A DNA stretch of 64,000 nucleotides from Trichopus zeylanicus subsp. travancoricus (GCA_005019695.1 RXID01021791.1:310001-374000); one strand, 5' to 3'. Shown: positions 44,860-56,759, counted from the first letter of the stretch. Notes: generated from the sequence alone by a model not told the origin. Numbers and translations are program-made.

Positions 44860-45540
44860 CACATTATCCTCCTCCCTCCTCTGCTCTGCTACTCTCTTGC
44901 TGGACCATTGTTAGAGCTCCACTCCTCTTCGGTCATCTCTCCTTGGCATAGGTGGCTATGCCACTGCCCCTAAACAAGAACACCCATGCCTTGCTCCTTG
45001 TCACCCTATCACACTAGAAATTAGAGCTCCACTAGCTTGCATCCTATTGAGCCTCGTGCCACCTCCCCCATTGGTACCACTTCCTTGACTTGCCTTCTAG
45101 CCTGGACCACCCATAGCCACCAGTCCCAGCCTCGCCTATGGCCCCTATTATCATTGCCACCTCCCTAAGTGCCACACCCTATGCCTAGCCTTGCTCTTTG
45201 TTGCCCCATTGTGCTATTGCTCTACGCCTCTTAGGCCTTCCTCATAACCCTCAACTTTGTTGGCTCACCTTTGCGAGGTCCACCCTACCCGTACTCCACC
45301 GGCTTGCCTTTGTGAGCTTCACCCTGCTTGCACTCCACTAGCTCACCTCCATGAGCTTCATCTTGGATGTACTCCATCTAGCCCGCATCTCCAAGCTTTG
45401 CTCTGATGGATCCAAGCTGCATCTATATCATTCTCACTAACTGGAGACTTCCCATCACCACCCATCACCAATGGAGGCCGGATCTAACCATATCCGGCTA
45501 AACCTAGCCACGAGGTTGTACACAAGGGTTTGGCCCCCTT
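44860..45540 (+). other. GC-rich LTR block
   Basis: Starts CCTCCTCCCTCCTCTGCTCTGC, like 56048-56070. Contains repeated GCTCACCTxxxTGAGCTTCACC-like pieces near 45260-45370 and GGATCTAACCATATCCGGC near 45481, as in the other blocks. No conserved frame. Confidence 0.55.
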
Positions 45541-45961
45541 ACTCTAGTGGAGAGAAAGCATAGAAGGGTGGCTTGAAGAAGAAGAGGAAAAAAAATAAAA
45601 AAAAGAAGGATTTCTTTCTTGGCCCTAAAATAAAATCCGAAAGAAAGAGAAAGAGATCTACAACAAAAAAAAAAAACAAAAAAGAAAGAGAATTTCAGCA
45701 AAAAAAAATTAGAAAGTGAAGAAAGGAGAAGATCCAGAGGGAGAAGAAACTAGCTAACCCCCATGCTCATGACAACCCACATCTTTGCTCATCTTTACCA
45801 CATCCACGCCTAGACAAATATCATCTTCATTCTTGCAAATTGATGGACCTCCATCACCACCACAACCACCTATAGCTTTGCACGTTAATAGCCTCCATCA
45901 CCATTGTGACCACCCATGGCCTTCCGCATCCATAGGCTAGCTCTCAAGCCTACCAAATCTA
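45541..45961 (+). other. Purine-rich spacer and GGACCTCCATCACC piece
   Basis: A-rich/G-rich DNA (45560-45730), then GATGGACCTCCATCACCACC at 45842, the stretch that precedes minisatellite A in the ~1.3-kb units at 21355-27403. No gene. Confidence 0.6.
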
Positions 45962-48330
45962 GGTTAGCCTTCATTGCCCACTGAACCCAAACCAGTCTTT
46001 AGGCCCACCAAACTCAAGCTACCCTTCAGACTCACACTAAGCCATCCTTTGAACTCACACTTAGCTAGCCTTTAGGCTCACACTCAATTAGCCTTTGGGC
46101 TCACATCCAAGACAACCTTCAGGGTCATACTCAGCTAGTTATCGGCTTGCATCCAAGCTCATCTTCAAGTTCACATCTAGGCTAGCCTTTGGGCTCGCAT
46201 TGAGCCAGCCTTTAGGCTTGCAATTAACCTAGCATTCGAGCTTGCACTCAACTAGCCTTTGGGCTCACACTCAGGTTAGCCTTCATTGCCCACTGAACCC
46301 AAACCAGTCTTTAGGCCCACCAAACTCAAGCTACCCTTCAGGCTCACACTAAGCTAGCCTTTAGGCTCACACTCAATTAGCCTTTGGGCTCACATCCAAG
46401 ACAACCTTCAGGGTCATACTCAGCTAGTTATCGGCTTGCATCCATGCTCATCTTCAGGTTCACATCTAGGCTAGCCTTTGGGCTCGCATTGAGCCAGCCT
46501 TTAGGCTTGCAATTAACCTAGCATTCGAGCTTGCACTCAACTAGCCTTTGGGCTCACACTCAGGTTAGCCTTCATTGCCCACTGAACCCAAACCAGTCTT
46601 TAGGCCCACCAAACTCAAGCTACCCTTCAGGCTCACACTAAGCTAGCCTTTAGGCTCACACTCAATTAGCCTTTGGGCTCACATCCAAGACAACCTTCAG
46701 GGTCATACTCAGCTAGTTATCGGCTTGCATCCATGCTCATCTTCAGGTTCACATCTAGGCTAGCCTTTGGGCTCGCATTGAGCCAGCCTTTAGGCTTGCA
46801 ATTAACCTAGCATTCGAGCTTGCACTCAACTAGCCTTTGGGCTCACACTCAGGTTAGCCTTCATTGCCCACTGAACCCAAACCAGTCTTTAGGCCCACCA
46901 AACTCAAGCTACCCTTCAGGCTCACACTAAGCTAGCCTTTAGGCTCACACTCAATTAGCCTTTGGGCTCACATCCAAGACAACCTTCAGGGTCATACTCA
47001 GCTAGTTATCGGCTTGCATCCATGCTCATCTTCAGGTTCACATCTAGGCTAGCCTTTGGGCTCGCATTGAGCCAGCCTTTAGGCTTGCAATTAACCTAGC
47101 ATTCGAGCTTGCACTCAACTAGCCTTTGGGCTCACACTCAGGTTAGCCTTCATTGCCCACTGAACCCAAACCAGTCTTTAGGCCCACCAAACTCAAGCTA
47201 CCCTTCAGGCTCACACTAAGCTAGCCTTTAGGCTCACACTCAATTAGCCTTTGGGCTCACATCCAAGACAACCTTCAGGGTCATACTCAGCTAGTTATCG
47301 GCTTGCATCCATGCTCATCTTCAGGTTCACATCTAGGCTAGCCTTTGGGCTCGCATTGAGCCAGCCTTTAGGCTTGCAATTAACCTAGCATTCGAGCTTG
47401 CACTCAACTAGCCTTTGGGCTCACACTCAGGTTAGCCTTCATTGCCCACTGAACCCAAACCAGTCTTTAGGCCCACCAAACTCAAGCTACCCTTCAGGCT
47501 CACACTAAGCTAGCCTTTAGGCTCACACTCAATTAGCCTTTGGGCTCACATCCAAGACAACCTTCAGGGTCATACTCAGCTAGTTATCGGCTTGCATCCA
47601 TGCTCATCTTCAGGTTCACATCTAGGCTAGCCTTTGGGCTCGCATTGAGCCAGCCTTTAGGCTTGCAATTAACCTAGCATTCGAGCTTGCACTCAACTAG
47701 CCTTTGGGCTCACACTCAGCCAGCATTCAGGCTCATATCCATGCTAGCCTTCAAGCTCACACTCAGCCAGCCTTTGAGCTTGCATCCAAGCCAGCCTTCA
47801 ATCTCCTATTCAAGCCAACCTTTGTGCTTGCACTTAGCCAGCTTTTGGGCTAGCACTTGGCCAACCTTCGAGCTTGCATCCGAGCCAACCTTTAAGCTCA
47901 CACTCAACCAATCTTTGGGCTCTCACTCAACAAGCCTTCAGGCTCGTACTCTTCCAACCTTTAGGCATGCATTCAAGCTAGACTTTGGGCTTACTTCCAA
48001 GCTAGCCATTGGGCTTTTAGCTAGCCTTCAAGCTCACATTTTAAGCCAACCTTTGGGCTCACACTCAAGCAACCCTTTAGGCTTACACTTAGCTAGCCTT
48101 CATGCTACACTCAGCTAACCTTTAGGCTCACACTTTATGTTAGTCTTCAAACTTGCACTTTAAGCCAATCTTTCGACTCGTACTTTAAGTCAGTCTTTGG
48201 ATTTACACTTCAAGCTAGTCTTCAGACTTGCATCTTAACCTAGTCTTCAGACTCTTACTCCTAAGCTAGCTTTTGAGCTCACAAATCAAGCTAGCTATCG
48301 GGCTCGCACATTTAAAGCCAGTCTGTAAAC
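45962..48330 (+). repeat. Minisatellite A array with 289-bp higher-order repeat
   Basis: GGTTAGCCTTCATTGCCCAC begins at 45962, 46274, 46563, 46852, 47141 and 47430. The last five are spaced exactly 289 bp. The first unit is longer (312 bp) and diverged. Units from 46274 to 47718 look identical to one another. The remaining part to 48330 is ordinary degenerate ~24-bp repeat. The 143-codon frame at 47687-48118 is a reading of this repeat. Confidence 0.95.
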
Positions 48331-48780
48331 TCACCTAAAGTTATCATGATAATCTTAAGGGCTCTCTCAAATCAAATTAATTAACATAAAGTGGCTCAAT
48401 CACATTAAACTCAAGTAGAACAAATAAGAAAAACTAAATCAACTCAAATAGACCTAAATTAATCAAATAGATGGAGTAAAACTCAAATTAAATTAGACTC
48501 AAATCAGACTTGGTTCAAACCTAATCCCAACTAGGTCCTAATTAGGTTAATCAGAGATCAAATTAAATTTGAACTAAATCCTAATTGGGTCAAACCATAT
48601 TCAAATTAAACTCTAATTAGGTTAAATCAAGGTCAACCTGAACCCTAATTAGGTTAGATCAAACTCAAATTCAAACCAAAACTAGGTCAAGCATGAACCA
48701 AAACCAAGTTGAACTTAAATCAACTTGAACCTAAACTCAAGGTCATTAAGGATCAAACCCAAACCCATTAATGGGTTGAG
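48331..48780 (+). repeat. LTR module B
   Basis: Follows the TATCATGATA junction (48351). AT-rich loose repeats of CCTAATTAGGTTAAATC, AAATTAAATTTGAAC and CAAGTTGAACTTAAATC. Confidence 0.65.
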
Positions 48781-49110
48781 CTTGGATCCATCAAAAACCT
48801 AGTCAAGATCATATCTAAGATCCATTAAGGATCCATTAAAAATCCAATCAAGGGTTAGATCCAAAATCCCTTAAAAATCCATTATGACCCTATTAAGGGT
48901 CAGATCCAAAATTCATTAAAGATTCATTAAGATCTCATCGAGGGTCAGGTCCACAATCCATTAAAGACCCATTAAGATCTTATCAAGGTTGGATCCAAGA
49001 TTCATTAAGGATCCAATAAGAACCATTAAGGGTTGGATCCAAGATCCATTAAGGATCTAATAAGAACTCATTAAAGTTTGGATCAGAAATCCATTAAAGA
49101 TCCATTAGGG
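48781..49110 (+). repeat. LTR module C, ~45-60-bp minisatellite
   Basis: About six units of GGGTCAGATCCAAAATCCAT...TAAAGATCCATTAAGA. Same module at 58260-58650 and inverted at about 37000-37320; absent from LTR 1. Confidence 0.8.
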
Positions 49111-49184
49111 TCACACTCAGCTAGCCTTAGGTTTGCATCCAAGCCAACCTTCAGGATTAGATGGAATTCCACTTGTTGTTCACC
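49111..49184 (+). other. Junction of LTR repeat and pol fragment
   Basis: Three units of minisatellite A (CACACTCAGCTAGCC, CATCCAAGCCAACCTTCAG), then an unmatched piece, then pol homology from about 49165-49185. The PBS, gag and protease expected between an LTR and this part of pol are missing. Confidence 0.55.
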
Positions 49185-50089
49185 TTTTTTGCTTCCATCA
49201 GTCAAGCAAAGAAGAAGATTGCTAGTCCAATCATTGCTCCTCCTCATCTAGGGAGTGACATCAATTTTATAGATGAAGAAACCCCACAATTTTGTCTGAG
49301 TGGCTATTTATCTGATGAAGATTAGAATAGAGGTCAAATAGAAAGTACTCTCATTGTTACCAATGTCCTAGTAGGCTTGGTAAAGTTATTGGATGGACTA
49401 AGTACCAATATTGTGGAGAAATTAATAACCTTCTATATTCCCTTATGACATAATGGAGAAAAGGAGATATTATTTTATAAGGCAATCCTCTATATCCCAA
49501 GCAGACATGAGATCTTGAAAACTAAGGTACTAGCTAGTTGTCAAACCTAAAAATTTTTCAAACACTCTTTATCAAATAATTAAGAAATCTGGTTGTAAAC
49601 TTTAATAGAGAAAAGAAGAAAGTCATTTCTTCAAAAACCTATGGGATCCACCTCAAAGGCATGCTTATATTCTTAGGAGAGGAAATAAGAAATCCAAAGG
49701 GCTGGGTTACATTGCCCCAGAGTATTCATTCACACCTCATGGTCACCATTGGACCTCTCTTCGATAACGAGGCCAATCAAATATCCTTTACACCTTTTGA
49801 CACACAAACTGTATGTATCAAGGCAACCACAGTTCTCCAAACATCATAAGGAGATGAAGTCTTCAATAAAACTTCATCAAGACCTGGGGGCACGATGCAA
49901 CATAATTAGAGGAACTCTTACTAGGTCCCAATCAGCATAATGAATCACTTGGTGGAGACATGATCCTTAAACCATAAGAAGCTCCACAAGAACTCGAGGA
50001 TGGGGGGCAAGCCGCAATCAATGAATTTATTAATATTAACCTAGGTTTAGAGGAAGATCTCAGACCAACCATTATTAGCACAAAACTCT

Positions 50090-50900
50090 CAAAGGAGTGC
50101 CAAACCCAACTCAAAGTAGTGCTTAAGGAATATATTGACTGTTTGGCCTGAAGTCACAATCCACAAGCTAGCTATCAATCTCGAACTTTCACCTATCAAA
50201 CTGGCACTTAGGAAGATGAAACTCGACCTAGAATAAAAGATGAAATAAGAAATAAAGAAATTAATTAAAGTAGGGTTCATCAGGGAAGAAAAATATCCAG
50301 ATTGAGTTGCAAGCATTGTGCTAGTCTAGAAGAAGTATGGCCAAATATGCATTTGTGTTGACTATAAAGACTTAAACAAAGCATGCCCTAAAGATGACTT
50401 TTTGTTGCCATAATGGAAATCATGATTGACAACATGGCCAATTTCAAATTGTTCTCTTTTATGGATAGTTTTCTAGGGTACAACCAAATCAATATGGATC
50501 CTAATGATGAAAAGCATACGACCTTTTGAACTCTAATTGGCATCTATTGCTACAAAGTGATGCCCTTCGGACTTAAAAATGTAGGCACTACCTATCAAAG
50601 GGCTGTGACCCCAATTTTTGATGACCTTATACATCAGCTAGTTGAATGCTATGTATATGATTTGGTAGTCAAAATTTAGTCCAAAGGCAAGCACTTCAAA
50701 GACCTAAGAGTGGTTTTTGACTGTCATAGAAAATATAACTTTAAGATAAATCCTATGAAATGTACCTTTGGGGTATCATTGAGGAAGTTCCTTAGATTTG
50801 TTGTCAGACATCAAGGAATTGAAATTGATCCATCTAAAATCAAAAGTATCTTGGATATGCCACCACCCATCAACTTAAAATAGTTGAGGTCATTCCTAGG
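50090..50900 (+). pseudogene. Tat reverse transcriptase domain, YVDD motif mutated
   Basis: Pieces in different frames: ICICVDYKDLNKACPKDDF (near 50345), FSGYNQI-like and NMDPNDEKHTTF (near 50490), CYKVMPFGLKNVGTTYQRAV (near 50552), IFDDLIHQLVECYVYDLVVK (near 50615), YNFKINPMKCTFGVS (near 50735), FVVRHQGIEIDPSKIKSILD (near 50800). The catalytic YVDD reads YVYD, so the first of the paired aspartates is Tyr. This alone would abolish polymerase activity. At least three frameshifts or stops are also present. Confidence 0.88.
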
Positions 50901-51524
50901 TTGACTCGCATACATAAGAAGTTCATTTCAAACCTCTTCAGAGGGTGCAAGCCTTTCTCTAGACTGATAAAGAATGATGCTTCATTCATTTGGGATTAAG
51001 AATGCCAACAAGCCTTTTAAGAAATTGAGCAATATCTTTTAAAGCCACCAGTCTTAACAGCACTCGTGTCAGGTAGACCCTTAATACTCTACATAGTCAT
51101 GATGGAAGGGTCCCTAGGGGCACTCTTCACCCAAAAATAATAAAGAAGGAAAAGAAAACACACTCTACTATTTAAGTAGAATACTAGTGGGGGAAAAGAG
51201 TAATTACTCTTCCATTGAAAAACATTGTGTGGCACTCATATTTGCAATCAAAAAGCTTAGACATTATTTGGTCTCTCATTAAATTATTTTAATCTCAAAG
51301 GTTGCCCCATAAAGTACTTGATGAGTAAGCCTATACTCATTGGAAGTCCAGCAAAATGGGCCTTAATCCTCATGGAGTATAATATCAAATTCACTCCCCA
51401 AAAGGTAGTTAAAGGATAAGCCCTTGCCGATTTTCTCGTAGCTCACCTGGTGCTAGACAACTCTCCATTGAATTGTGAACTCCCAGATGAAGAAATCCTT
51501 TTTGCAGAGTAAGAAAAATCTTAT

Positions 51525-51983
51525 TGGAAGCTATATCTTGATGGAGCATCATCCATTAGACTAGGAATCAAGCTAAATATTTCACAAATTAAAGCATGCA
51601 TCAAACTCACATTTGTCACCCCAAATGGGAGCATTTTACAATACTCCAATTCCCTATCAAAATCCTATACAAACAATGAGATTGAATATGAGGTCCTAAT
51701 TGCAGGACTAGAAATGACCCTCAATATAAGAATATCACATCTACATATTTTTGGTAGCTCACAACAAGTCATAAGTCAAGTGGGAGGTGGATATAAAATC
51801 CATAAATTTGAGTTACTAAAATACTATGAAAATGTTCTAGAACTCATGGAGCAAATTCAACATATTTATATAATTAAAGTTCCCTGGTCCATTAATGCAG
51901 AAGTTGATTTCTTAGCCAAGTTAGCTAAGACATTGATTGATCTTGATCAAGGAGAAATTTTAATAATAGTTCATAGCAATTAA
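51525..51983 (+). pseudogene. Second (archaeal-type) RNase H of the Tat pol
   Basis: WKLYLDGASS (first catalytic Asp kept), TPNGSILQYSNSLSKSYTNN, NEIEYEVLIAGLEM (Glu kept), SHLHIFGSSQQVISQV, INAEVDFLAKLAKTLIDLDQ (last Asp kept). The family has HIYGDSQLVI at the third acidic site, but the Asp is Ser here (GSSQ). The domain would degrade RNA in RNA-DNA hybrids. It is the best preserved part of the polyprotein. Confidence 0.85.
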
Positions 51984-52400
51984 GTGATGAACTCAGTCTT
52001 TAGCATCAAACATGAGAGAACTAAATCTAAACTAATAGAGGAGCAACAAATTAGAGAATACCATTCACTGACTACCTCAAAAATGGAAAACTTTCAGAAA
52101 ATAAATCAGCACAGATGCAACTTAAGAAGAGGGTTGCACACTTCCTGCTCATCAATGACACCCTTTATAGGAGATCTTTTGATCAACTATTTTTACACTG
52201 CTTTTCAAACAAAAAAGTAAAGAAAGTCATGTATAAAGTACACTCTGGGGTTTGCAGAGCTTGGACTACTATTGGCCTATAATAGTGAGAGATTGCATCA
52301 AATACATAAGAAAATGCCACCTATGCCACATTGATGGTGACTTTATTCATGAACCCCCAAATTCTTTACACCTAATGGTATCCCCATGGCCATTTGAGGT
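51984..52400 (+). pseudogene. Integrase zinc-binding domain, core missing
   Basis: Pieces: SMTPFIGDLLINYF, VMYKVHSGVCRAW, YYWPIIVRDCIKYIRKCHLC, HEPPNSLHLMVSPWPFE. These match the Tat HHCC zinc-binding part (C-x2-C as CHLCH) up to the W-P-F-x motif just before the DDE core. At about 52400 the sequence turns into the CATGTGGCAAATTAAGTCCA tandem repeat, so the catalytic core and C-terminal domain are deleted. Confidence 0.8.
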
Positions 52401-52820
52401 ATAGAATACTTTCATGTGGCAACTCAAGCCCACTTTCATGTGGCAAATTAAGTCTATTTTCACATAACAAACTAAGTTCACTTTCATGTGGCAAATTATG
52501 TACATTTTCACATTATAAATTAAGTAGACTTTCATGTGACAACTCAAGTCTTCCTTCATGTACCAAATTAAATCCACTTCTATATAGCATATAAAGTCTA
52601 TATTATGTGATAGTCAAACCTGCATATACATAGCAAACTAAGTCAATTTTTACATGGCAAATTAAGTCCATCCTAGCGGCGATTTAAACTCACATCTACA
52701 TGAAAACCAAATCCACCTCTATTAGGTTTACTTTTATATGACAAATTATGTCCATCCATACGGCAAGTCCACTTTTGCATGACAATTATAGTAAATTCCT
52801 AGTACATTGACACAGAGGTC
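52400..52820 (+). repeat. 3' UTR tandem array after pol
   Basis: About 14 units of a 24-30-bp repeat (TTTCATGTGGCAAATTAAGTC-like), the same family as 32275-33620. Its place between pol and the LTR start (52895) confirms the array as 3' UTR. Confidence 0.85.
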
Positions 52821-53754
52821 AAGAAGTTAAAAATTATTCACATCCTCTCCTCTCATTAGAACTCGAGAAAATGATGCGAATGAGATAATTTGTTTGAGGT
52901 GATTTTTACCACAATCAAATTTAATTGAAATATGATCAAAATTAAAATTTGTATGCTACTAAATTATGCCTCAAATATGAGTCTCGATTGAATCTAAATC
53001 GTGGTCAAGTTGAACAAAAAATGAGTTTAATTTAGACCTGAATTCTTAAGAAATTCAGGCTCAACCTAAAGTGGACTAAGTGGAATAGATATCTTGGCCA
53101 AAATTGGGTTAAAACACATCCGAAATATAGGTTATGAAAAATATAAATATTTTATAGATAGGTCCCCGTATTAAATAAATTCTTATAAAAAGACCCTTGG
53201 CTAGATTTTTCTTACAAATATATCCCCAGGATAAGAATTTTATAGAAAAAGTCTGATAAAATCCTAAAACTACAAATCAGTCCCATAAAATTGAGAGTTT
53301 GCAAATAAATCCCTCAAAAGATTGATAAAATTTAGGGTTGGCGAATAAATTCTCCAAGAATTCTATATTTGCATAAAGTCTATCGAAAGTTGATATTTGC
53401 AAATAAGTCCAAATTTTACATAGAAAGTCCCCTGAAAGTTACAAAAAAATTACAAATAAGTCCTATAATGAAAAGGTATGTTAAACTTATAAAATTATAA
53501 TTTAAATTATAATTTAGTTTAATTTTTTAGAAAAATTGTAAATATCCTCTTTATAAATTTAGTGTTCGACTTGAATATAAATTTCAAATCATTATTATCT
53601 ACAGTAAATAAATACTCATCCAATTACATGCATATCTCTCCATAACTAATTCAAACAACAAATCATTATCTACAACTAATTTCAAAATAATGAATCATCA
53701 TCCATATCTATGACTTAAAGTTTTAAATGAAGATTGAACCAATCTCGTCATCAC

Positions 53755-53761
53755 TATAAAA
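53755..53761 (+). promoter_or_regulatory. LTR TATA box
   Basis: CATCACTATAAAATCTAGCAG, the same context as 20433-20439. Confidence 0.65.
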
Positions 53762-53870
53762 TCTAGCAGAGCCTAGCAAGAAAAAGGGGAGGAACCAAAG
53801 AAAAAGAAAAAGAGTTAGATCGGGAGACTAAGAAGAGAACTTGAACTTGAAAAGAAGAAAAGATACAAGA

Positions 53871-53937
53871 GTAAGTTCTTAGCTTTTGTTTTCTTCTCAT
53901 TTTTTTTTCTCTTCCCTCTTCTGTGTATGGTTTTCAG
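53871..53937 (+). other. Possible leader intron, 67 bp
   Basis: AGAG|TAAGTTCTTAGC-type donor (GTAAGTTCTTAGC), T/C-rich tract, TTTTCAG|GAC acceptor. Same place and nearly the same length as 20531-20595. Confidence 0.45.
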
Positions 53938-54600
53938 GACATTTACTGCTTCATCCCAACATTAACCCCCCGTTATTGCCCCGTCGTATGTCGAAGATAT
54001 CACAAGAACTTCCCTGATCGTGATGCCTAGAGCCAGAATTGGTTTAAGCACAAATGGGCTTCCCCGCTCATGCCCATCGCATCTACAAGCTGCACCTTGC
54101 GCAGGCCCTTCCTCCATCTTCTCTCAGGCCCTCCTGTGGCCTAAACCATTGAAAGCTCACCTACCCACTGGCTTAGCACCCTTCTCCACCACTCTACTCC
54201 ACATCCTACTGAATTTCATCGTCCTCTTCTTGGAGCCGTGCCTACTGGCCAGCTTCACACCCTGCCTGACCTATCTTGCACCACACCCGCAGGACATTCG
54301 GCCTGCAGGTCCCTCCATCACTGGACCTAAGACCGGCCACTTGGAGACTTACCTAGCTAACTCCAGCCATCCCACATCCATGCTATCTAGCCACGCGCCC
54401 TCCGGAGGACCCCACGGCCTATCAACACCTCTACTACACAGAAAGGTAGGGCCAGATCCTGCCATGTCTGGCTGGATCTGGCTGAGAAAGGTGGCAGGCA
54501 ATGTCCAAGCCCCTCCTTCACCGTCGTCCGCTAGTGACTCGCACGCTGCTATGAGATCCCGCCCATTGTTGTTCGCCTGTGGCCGGATCTGACTGTGAAC
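53938..54600 (+). other. GC-rich LTR block with a 190-codon open frame
   Basis: Frame 54020-54592 (190 codons, Pro/Ser/Leu/His-rich, starts MMPRARIGLSTNGLP) is the longest open frame in the window. It has no recognisable domain or signal. The homologous block at 20640-21230 does not keep the frame, and long frames are expected by chance in GC-rich DNA. I read it as non-coding leader; a captured gene fragment is the alternative. Confidence 0.5.
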
Positions 54601-55539
54601 ATGAAGAGAAGGGGAGCAAGGGCCATGCTCCAATTGAACAATGAAGATAGAAGAGAAGGGAGGCACAAGCCGGCTGGGAAAGAAGGAGAAGAAAGAAAAA
54701 AAATAAAAAAAGGAAAAGTTGACCTAAAAAACAAAAATAGATAGTCAATCCAGCAAAAAAATGGAGAGAGTTTGGTGTTGCTTCATCACTGCTACAGTCA
54801 TTTATGTCTAGTTGGTATTTGAGATGATTTTTATCATAACCAAATTTAATTAAAATATGATCAAAATTAATATTTATATATCACTAAATTATACTTCAAG
54901 TGTGGGTCTCAATTAAATCTAAAATATGATTAAATTTAATCAAAAATTAAGCTTAATTCGAACTTAAATTCTTAAGAAATTTATACTCAAATTAAAGGGG
55001 GTTGAGTAGACTGAATATGAGAATCAAATTGGGCAAAAAACTATTCATCTCAAATCTGGAATAAAATGTAAAATATAAGTATTTTAAAAATAAGTCCCTG
55101 AATTAAATAGATTCCTACAATAAGATTCTTATCTAGATTTTACTTACAAATAGGTCCTTACGATAAAAATTTTACGAAAAAGTATAATAAAAACTTAAAA
55201 TTTTTATTGGAATTTATGTATAAATCTCTAGAATTTTTATTTTTCATAAATAAGTTCAAAAAAATTTTTTATTCACAAAGAAGTTCCAATATTATTCAAA
55301 AAGAACCCTTAAAGTTTAATTTTTTATAAATAAGTCCTTTTACAAAAAACCGTTGGAATTTGGAAAATTATACTTTAGTCCAAAGTTTTTTAAAAAAACT
55401 GCAAATAGCCCTATTATAAATCCAATATCCATGATAAGTACAGTTTTTCAAATTATTATTATCTATAGTAAATAAATACTCATCTATTCACATTCATATC
55501 CATCCATAACCAATTCAAATAATAAATCATTATCTAGAG

Positions 55540-55740
55540 CCAATTCTCATTCAAATAAAATCTTCATCCAAATAAATTCTCATCTAAATAAATTCTTATC
55601 TGAATAAATTCTTATACAAAAAAATAATCATCTAAATAAATCCTTATCCAAATAAATTTTTATCTGAATAAATTATTATCTAAATATATTCTCATCTAAA
55701 TAAATCCTTATCCAAGTAAATCCTCATCCAAGGTAAAATA
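55540..55740 (+). repeat. ~18-bp tandem repeat in the LTR head
   Basis: About ten copies of AAATAAATTCTTATCTG-like units. Not seen in the heads at 19628, 33728 or 52895, so it is private to this copy. Confidence 0.75.
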
Positions 55741-55853
55741 GAAATAAATTTCATTCACATCTATTTATCGATATTCAAAATTTGAACAAAAGATCATTAT
55801 CCATGCCTATAATTCAAAATATTAAATGGAGTTGATTTAATCCACTCATGGGC

Positions 55854-55860
55854 TATAAAA
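55854..55860 (+). promoter_or_regulatory. LTR TATA box
   Basis: TATAAAA in GGGCTATAAAAATCATAAAAG, at the place matching 20433 and 53755. Confidence 0.55.
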
Positions 55861-56420
55861 ATCATAAAAGTCCTACAAAAAAAAAGAGAGTGGAAAGACC
55901 AGATTGCGAAGATAGGGATCAAAGAGGAGAGTTCCACGAACTTAAAAAGAAGAATGAGCAATAAAATAGTTTGGAGACGAGGGAGCCAAAGAATGAGAAG
56001 TAAAAGAAGGTAATCTCTTACCTTATTTTCTCTATTTTTTTTCTCTCTTCCTCCTCCCTGCTTTGCTCTTATCTTTGTTCCTACAAGTTCTTCTTTATCA
56101 CCATAGCTCTGGTCTTCCATATTCATCCTGCTGAATGATTTCAGCCTACAGTCTAGGCTACATAGAGCTGCACTCATAGAACCTACCTTGCTCGCCAATT
56201 GGAGCTCCCCGCCGCCAGTCGACCACCACTTGCAAAGCTCCACCAAATCGCCCCACTTCTACCTTGGTCAGTGCTGGAACCAAGCTAGCAAGACACCACC
56301 ACATGCTCCTTTGCGTGCTGCCCACTTGTGGCCCAACCAAATCCGGTCAAGGCCCAACTAGATCTGGCCATTGACTTGAAGTGAAGTAGAGGCTTAGCCC
56401 TTGCTCCTGTTGAGAAACAA

Positions 56421-56759
56421 AAAATGGGGGTTGGGCTTGAGGTAGAAGAGGAATGAAATAAAAAAAAAAAAGGAAGAGAAGAGTTGTTGAAAAAAATGTT
56501 GGGAGCCAATTGGTGAAAGCAAATAAAAAAAAAGAAAAACAAAGAAAACTGAGGAGGTTGTTAAAAAATAAAAATCAGGAAATAAAAGGAGGAGAAGATT
56601 CAGAGGAGAAATTGGTTCCCTCCAGGCTCACCGCCACCCACAACTTCACTCATCTTCATTGTGTCTACACTCGAATGACTATCATCTTTATGCTCTGGCC
56701 ACCCGTGGCTCTCATGTGCATTAATGAACCTCCACCACTGACCTAGGGTCAGTTTGTGG
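56421..56759 (+). other. Purine-rich spacer of LTR 4
   Basis: A/G-rich stretch, then GAGAAATTGGTTCCCTCCAG...CACCCACAACTTC, matching 35430-35475 and 45735-45785. Short frames here are chance. Confidence 0.55.

Larger units (their letters stand above)
49165..52400 (+). pseudogene. Tat-type pol fragment: spacer, RT, two RNase H, integrase zinc finger
   Basis: In order: spacer (49165-50080), reverse transcriptase (about 50090-50900), connection and first RNase H (about 50900-51430), second archaeal-type RNase H (51525-51983), integrase N-terminal part (51984-52400). Many stops and frameshifts occur before 51500; the second RNase H frame is open for its last 90 codons. RT before integrase shows Ty3-gypsy; the additional RNase H is the mark of the Tat lineage (Ogre, Retand, Grande). 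It would copy element RNA into DNA and integrate it. The front (gag, protease) and the integrase DDE core are absent. Confidence 0.88.
52895..54819 (+). repeat. LTR of the pol-bearing element, truncated
   Basis: TGAGGTGATTTTTACCACAA start, AT-rich head, TATA box (53755-53761), possible intron (53871-53937), GC-rich block (53938-54600), purine-rich stretch to about 54770. Directly at 54820 another LTR head begins, so minisatellite A and all later modules are missing. Confidence 0.7.

Noticed and set aside
47687..48118. 143-codon frame rich in Ser, Leu, His, Gln and Pro
   Set aside because: A translation of the ~24-bp minisatellite; the repeat happens to be a multiple of three over this stretch.
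54020..54592. 190-codon frame as a real gene
   Set aside because: GC-rich LTR block whose homologues do not keep the frame; no domain, signal peptide or neighbouring gene structure.
55797..56246. 149-codon minus-strand frame in LTR 4
   Set aside because: It crosses the LTR promoter, leader and GC block antisense; low complexity and not kept in other LTRs.
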